From the NCBI GenBank assembly GCA_002726335.1, contig PBSR01000076.1, forward strand, positions 1 through 9,366: a DNA stretch of 9,366 nucleotides, given 5' to 3'. This stretch comes from Gemmatimonadaceae bacterium (GTDB lineage: Bacteria > Latescibacterota > UBA2968 > UBA8231). The position numbers and the translations under genes were made by a program. A model generated the notes under the pieces. That model did not search any database and was not told the DNA's origin. It saw only the letters and a program-made list of their open reading frames with translations. Within the stretch, counting starts at the first letter, position 1, and every line of letters begins with the position of its first letter. Below, in pieces: positions 8,401-9,366 of this stretch.

Positions 8401-9366
8401 GTCGACCGTCGCGCCGCGCACGTGGAGCGCAGCCACGCTGTCCAGTACGCCCTCCCATTCCGGCCGGCCGCGTCTGAGTGACGGGATCCAGACGGCTCCG
8501 TTGCCCGACTCCGCCTCGCCCGCGATCTCGCTCAGCACGGGGTGCGGCCCTAGTTCGAGAAACGTGTCGTAGCCGGCCCGCCGGAGCACGTCGAGCCCCC
8601 GCGCGAACAGCACGGGTCGGACCACCTGCTCGCACCAGTAGTCCGCCGTCGCAATCTCCTCGCCCATCAAATCGCCGGTGACATTGGACACGATCGGAAT
8701 CCGCGGCGCTCGGAACCGGACGGTGCCGGCGACCCGGCGCAGCTCATCCACGACCGGCGTCATCAACGTCGAGTGAAACGCGTGGGCCACATTCAGTGAC
8801 ACCGCGGTCAGACCGCGCCGGTCCAGCTCGGTCATCACTCCGGCCACCGCGACACGGTCACCGGAGATCACCACGTTTCGTGGCGAGTTCCGCGCGGCGA
8901 TCACCACCTGGTCGACGCCGGCGATCACATCTCCAACCTCATCGTCGCCTGCCAGCACCGCCGCCATCGCGCCCTCCCCGGGGGCGTCCTGCATCAGCTG
9001 TCCCCGGGCCGCGATTAGACGGACGCCGTCTTCCAACTCGAACACGCCAGCGACACAGGCGGCCGCATACTCACCGATGCTGTGTCCCAGGACTGCGTCC
9101 AGCGTGATGCCCCACGACCGATAGAGTTCGGCCAGCGCCACCTCGAGGCTGAATAGCGCCGGCTGCGTCGCCGCCGTCGTCCGGGTCCAATCGTCGGTCG
9201 CGCCGAAGATCGTGTCGACCAGCGCAAGCCCCGTATCGCGGAGCACCGCGTCGCAACGGTCGATCACCGCCCGGAAGTGCGCGCTTTCCTCGTAGAGTGC
9301 GCGCCCCATGCGGGCGTGCTGGGCGCCCTGTCCGGTGAAGAGGCCCGCCAGCTTCTCCGGCTCGCC
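5389..9366 (-). CDS. Type I polyketide synthase, 3' part: AT-DH-KR-ACP (5' end outside the window)
   Basis: This is the C-terminal 1325 residues of a modular PKS; residues are numbered from the right edge. The frame is open to the edge and enters the acyltransferase (GQGAQ at residues 12-16), so the ATG at 9309 lies inside the AT and is not a start. The ketosynthase and any earlier modules must lie beyond position 9366. Domains in order: AT about 9-327, post-AT linker about 328-378, dehydratase about 379-647, ketoreductase with its structural half about 659-1134, ACP about 1179-1257, then a 68-residue acidic tail. There is no enoylreductase between DH and KR and no thioesterase. All catalytic motifs that I can place are intact. 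The expected action is one malonyl extension, ketoreduction and dehydration, giving an enoyl thioester on the ACP. The chain must then pass to another protein, and the next gene, an NRPS overlapping by 4 nt, is the obvious acceptor. Family assignment is very secure; the product is unknown. Confidence 0.97.
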   Translation of the reverse strand, partial: GEPEKLAGLFTGQGAQHARMGRALYEESAHFRAVIDRCDAVLRDTGLALVDTIFGATDDWTRTTAATQPALFSLEVALAELYRSWGITLDAVLGHSIGEYAAACVAGVFELEDGVRLIAARGQLMQDAPGEGAMAAVLAGDDEVGDVIAGVDQVVIAARNSPRNVVISGDRVAVAGVMTELDRRGLTAVSLNVAHAFHSTLMTPVVDELRRVAGTVRFRAPRIPIVSNVTGDLMGEEIATADYWCEQVVRPVLFARGLDVLRRAGYDTFLELGPHPVLSEIAGEAESGNGAVWIPSLRRGRPEWEGVLDSVAALHVRGATVDWRQLDVRSARGTARPPGYRFQRRRCWVDDSVGRGTPVKAVGVSSGPGPRDLGSLLGQRLLLPGTTKHRYQGDLGPVSHPFLLDHRVHGQVVLPAAGFVTLALDAATEVLSAGPVALEDLVFERPLVLSDSGSTVVQVVIEPDQEHGYRFRVYSRATETEWVAHAGGRLSRQTAVPGDEVPPPVASVSRVEAGTYYEACRRQGVDFGPAFQVLTDLRTLGSDASESKVELSARWPAGSGLLHTALLDGAFQTVGPAIADRAVGRALVPFSIDRIRVYRSPADGVHVRAQVLDDVHGTSWSADLTVWDDLGVVAAVEGLALRQAAEPVSRPGAAADPVFAISWQRLPEEQREPSTSQVPGPDGACLIVADRGGVGRAMAERLGAHGIGVTLIEPAVPADSHGEGSGAEFVRRVLTASPGTPRPSQLLYLRALDVTETAWVDTGTLERDVRAMSSGLLDLLAVVGADGVVPRLWLATRGAQPLGPGLTTAGCLQAMMWGMGRTLALEQHELRPVRVDLDPGSGTVADMADALTRELVSRWAEPNEVLVGEDEVALRGGQRFVPRLTPHAGASTPGPSVPFGGIRADRVYVITGGLGGLGLLTAGWLVEGGARHVALLSRRDPATAERDGLVTAWRASGVEIRLFQCDVADAGALTDVLNEARASAPIGGVFHAAGVVADGLLAGQTWSRFREILPAKVIGAAHLDRLTATDPLDCFVLYSSTASVLGSPAQGNYAAANAVLDALAWTRRAAGRPALTLNWGAWSGVGLAAGGDTSARARAAGLGVLDPHHALRMLGRMLREGAVQVTVAPVEWNVWAARLPGAAPGLLRSLVGRSEPAVSAHGVDRALVDRLRTASGGARSAEVTAYVVARLAEVLDLEPDRLEPDRALDTLGLDSLMAVELRSRFRRDLGAEVSLTVLLSDDRVDALAVHLAAALETRTGDEPESATTAGDGEAARESLALVDEMTDEEVDAMLAGLELEVGDRAGEPGRDPEGDGTDESPGGAR
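5392..5595 (-). other. Acidic C-terminal tail of the upstream PKS, candidate docking element
   Basis: After the ACP the protein continues for 68 residues rich in Asp, Glu and Gly. Inside is a short amphipathic stretch, EMTDEEVDAMLAGLE, at about residues 1285-1299. This resembles the acidic helix motifs often found at the C-termini of PKS and NRPS subunits that hand their chain to a separate protein. It is the only part of this gene that is not a catalytic or carrier domain. A docking role is inferred from position and composition, and I see no fold that proves it. Confidence 0.5.
5596..5832 (-). other. Acyl carrier protein (ACP) domain
   Basis: This carrier domain holds the growing chain on a phosphopantetheine arm. 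The attachment motif is LGLDSLMAVELR, with the modified Ser at residue 1215 (codon 5724-5722). It is followed by helix II/III sequence that fits a PKS ACP. There is one ACP, not a tandem pair. Confidence 0.95.
5965..7392 (-). other. Ketoreductase (KR) domain, B-type-like, predicted active
   Basis: The KR consists of a structural subdomain (about residues 659-900) and a catalytic Rossmann half (about 904-1085). The NADPH-binding loop is TGGLGGLG at 911-918. The tetrad is complete: Lys 1016 (LPAKVIG), Ser 1040 (LYSST), Tyr 1053 and Asn 1057 (YAAAN). The stereochemical fingerprint that is LDD in typical B-type KRs reads VAD here (996-998). It keeps the final Asp, and the A-type Trp is absent (SVLGSPAQ). 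I therefore infer B-type reduction, which usually pairs with a DH to give an E double bond. No enoylreductase is inserted before the catalytic half. Confidence 0.88.
6070..6084. repeat. Short (CG)n dinucleotide run inside the KR coding region
   Basis: The plus strand carries an unbroken alternating C/G run of about 15 bases, which encodes Ala-Arg repeats (SARARAAG) late in the ketoreductase, after the catalytic Tyr and Asn. It is probably a chance product of GC-rich codons. It is a possible slippage site but the reading frame is intact. Confidence 0.6.
7426..8232 (-). other. Dehydratase (DH) domain, predicted active
   Basis: The DH removes water from the beta-hydroxyacyl-ACP to make a double bond. 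It shows the complete HxxxGxxxxP motif (HRVHGQVVLP) with catalytic His 406, Gly 410 and Pro 415. In the second hotdog half it has the catalytic Asp in LLDGAFQ (Asp 568, Gln 572). The intervening GVDFGPAFQ segment matches the usual YGPAFQ-type motif. With no key residue missing I infer it is functional, so the module should deliver an enoyl rather than a beta-hydroxyacyl chain. Confidence 0.9.
8386..9342 (-). other. Acyltransferase (AT) domain, predicted malonyl-CoA specific
   Basis: The AT loads the extender unit onto the ACP. Seen: the N-terminal GQGAQ motif, the nucleophile motif GHSIGE with Ser at residue 96 of the visible protein, and HAFHS at 195-199 with the catalytic His at 198. HAFH at this place is the established signature for malonyl-CoA, whereas methylmalonyl ATs usually carry YASH. 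The residue after the nucleophile is Ile rather than the Gln common in methylmalonyl ATs, which agrees. The domain closes with the usual post-AT linker (GYRFQRRRCW, near 8350-8320). Confidence 0.92.

Noticed and set aside
9307..9309. ATG as the start of the right-hand PKS
   Set aside because: It lies within the AT, after the GQGAQ motif, and the frame is open to the window edge. The real start is outside.
1..9366. Promoters, terminators, RNA genes, insertion sequences or CRISPR repeats
   Set aside because: The whole window is coding with overlapping genes. I saw no regular repeats, terminal inverted repeats, hairpin plus T-run, tRNA-like or rRNA-like segment.

Overview
The window is the interior of a modular hybrid polyketide/non-ribosomal peptide (PKS–NRPS) biosynthetic gene cluster. 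It is GC-rich (roughly two thirds G+C by eye) and completely filled by three very large genes, all on the minus strand, so transcription runs right to left. There is no intergenic space, RNA gene, transposon, CRISPR array, promoter or terminator that I can support. The host looks like a GC-rich secondary-metabolite producer, such as a myxobacterium, an actinomycete or a GC-rich acidobacterial-type soil bacterium. The PKS domains resemble those of hybrid PKS–NRPS lines of the myxobacterial/cyanobacterial style. The sequence alone does not settle the taxon.

Layout in order of transcription. (1) Positions 9366 to 5389: the 3' part of a type I PKS gene, cut by the right edge, encoding AT(malonyl)-DH-KR-ACP. 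It has no enoylreductase and ends in an acidic tail. (2) Positions 5392 to 2042: a complete single-module NRPS gene (1116 aa) encoding C-A-PCP. The specificity-pocket residues read DVWHISLIDK, one residue from the classical serine code. (3) Positions 2045 to 1: the 5' part of a second PKS gene, KS-AT, which runs off the left edge; its first 681 codons are open.

Both gene junctions have the same structure: a GTGA overlap in which the stop TGA of one gene shares bases with the GTG start of the next. Each GTG is preceded at 6-7 nt by a purine-rich Shine-Dalgarno sequence inside the upstream gene. This indicates one operon with translational coupling, and gene order probably matches assembly-line order.

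Inferred chemistry: the first PKS module adds a malonyl unit, the KR (B-type-like) and DH convert it to an alpha,beta-unsaturated acyl chain, the NRPS module joins this by an amide bond to L-serine, and the second PKS KS accepts the seryl intermediate for another extension, probably with malonyl-CoA. The local scaffold would be enoyl–Ser–(beta-keto acyl or further processed). The starter, earlier modules, later domains, release domain and tailoring enzymes are outside the window, so the product cannot be named. The domains are all of known families. What may be new is the particular assembly line.
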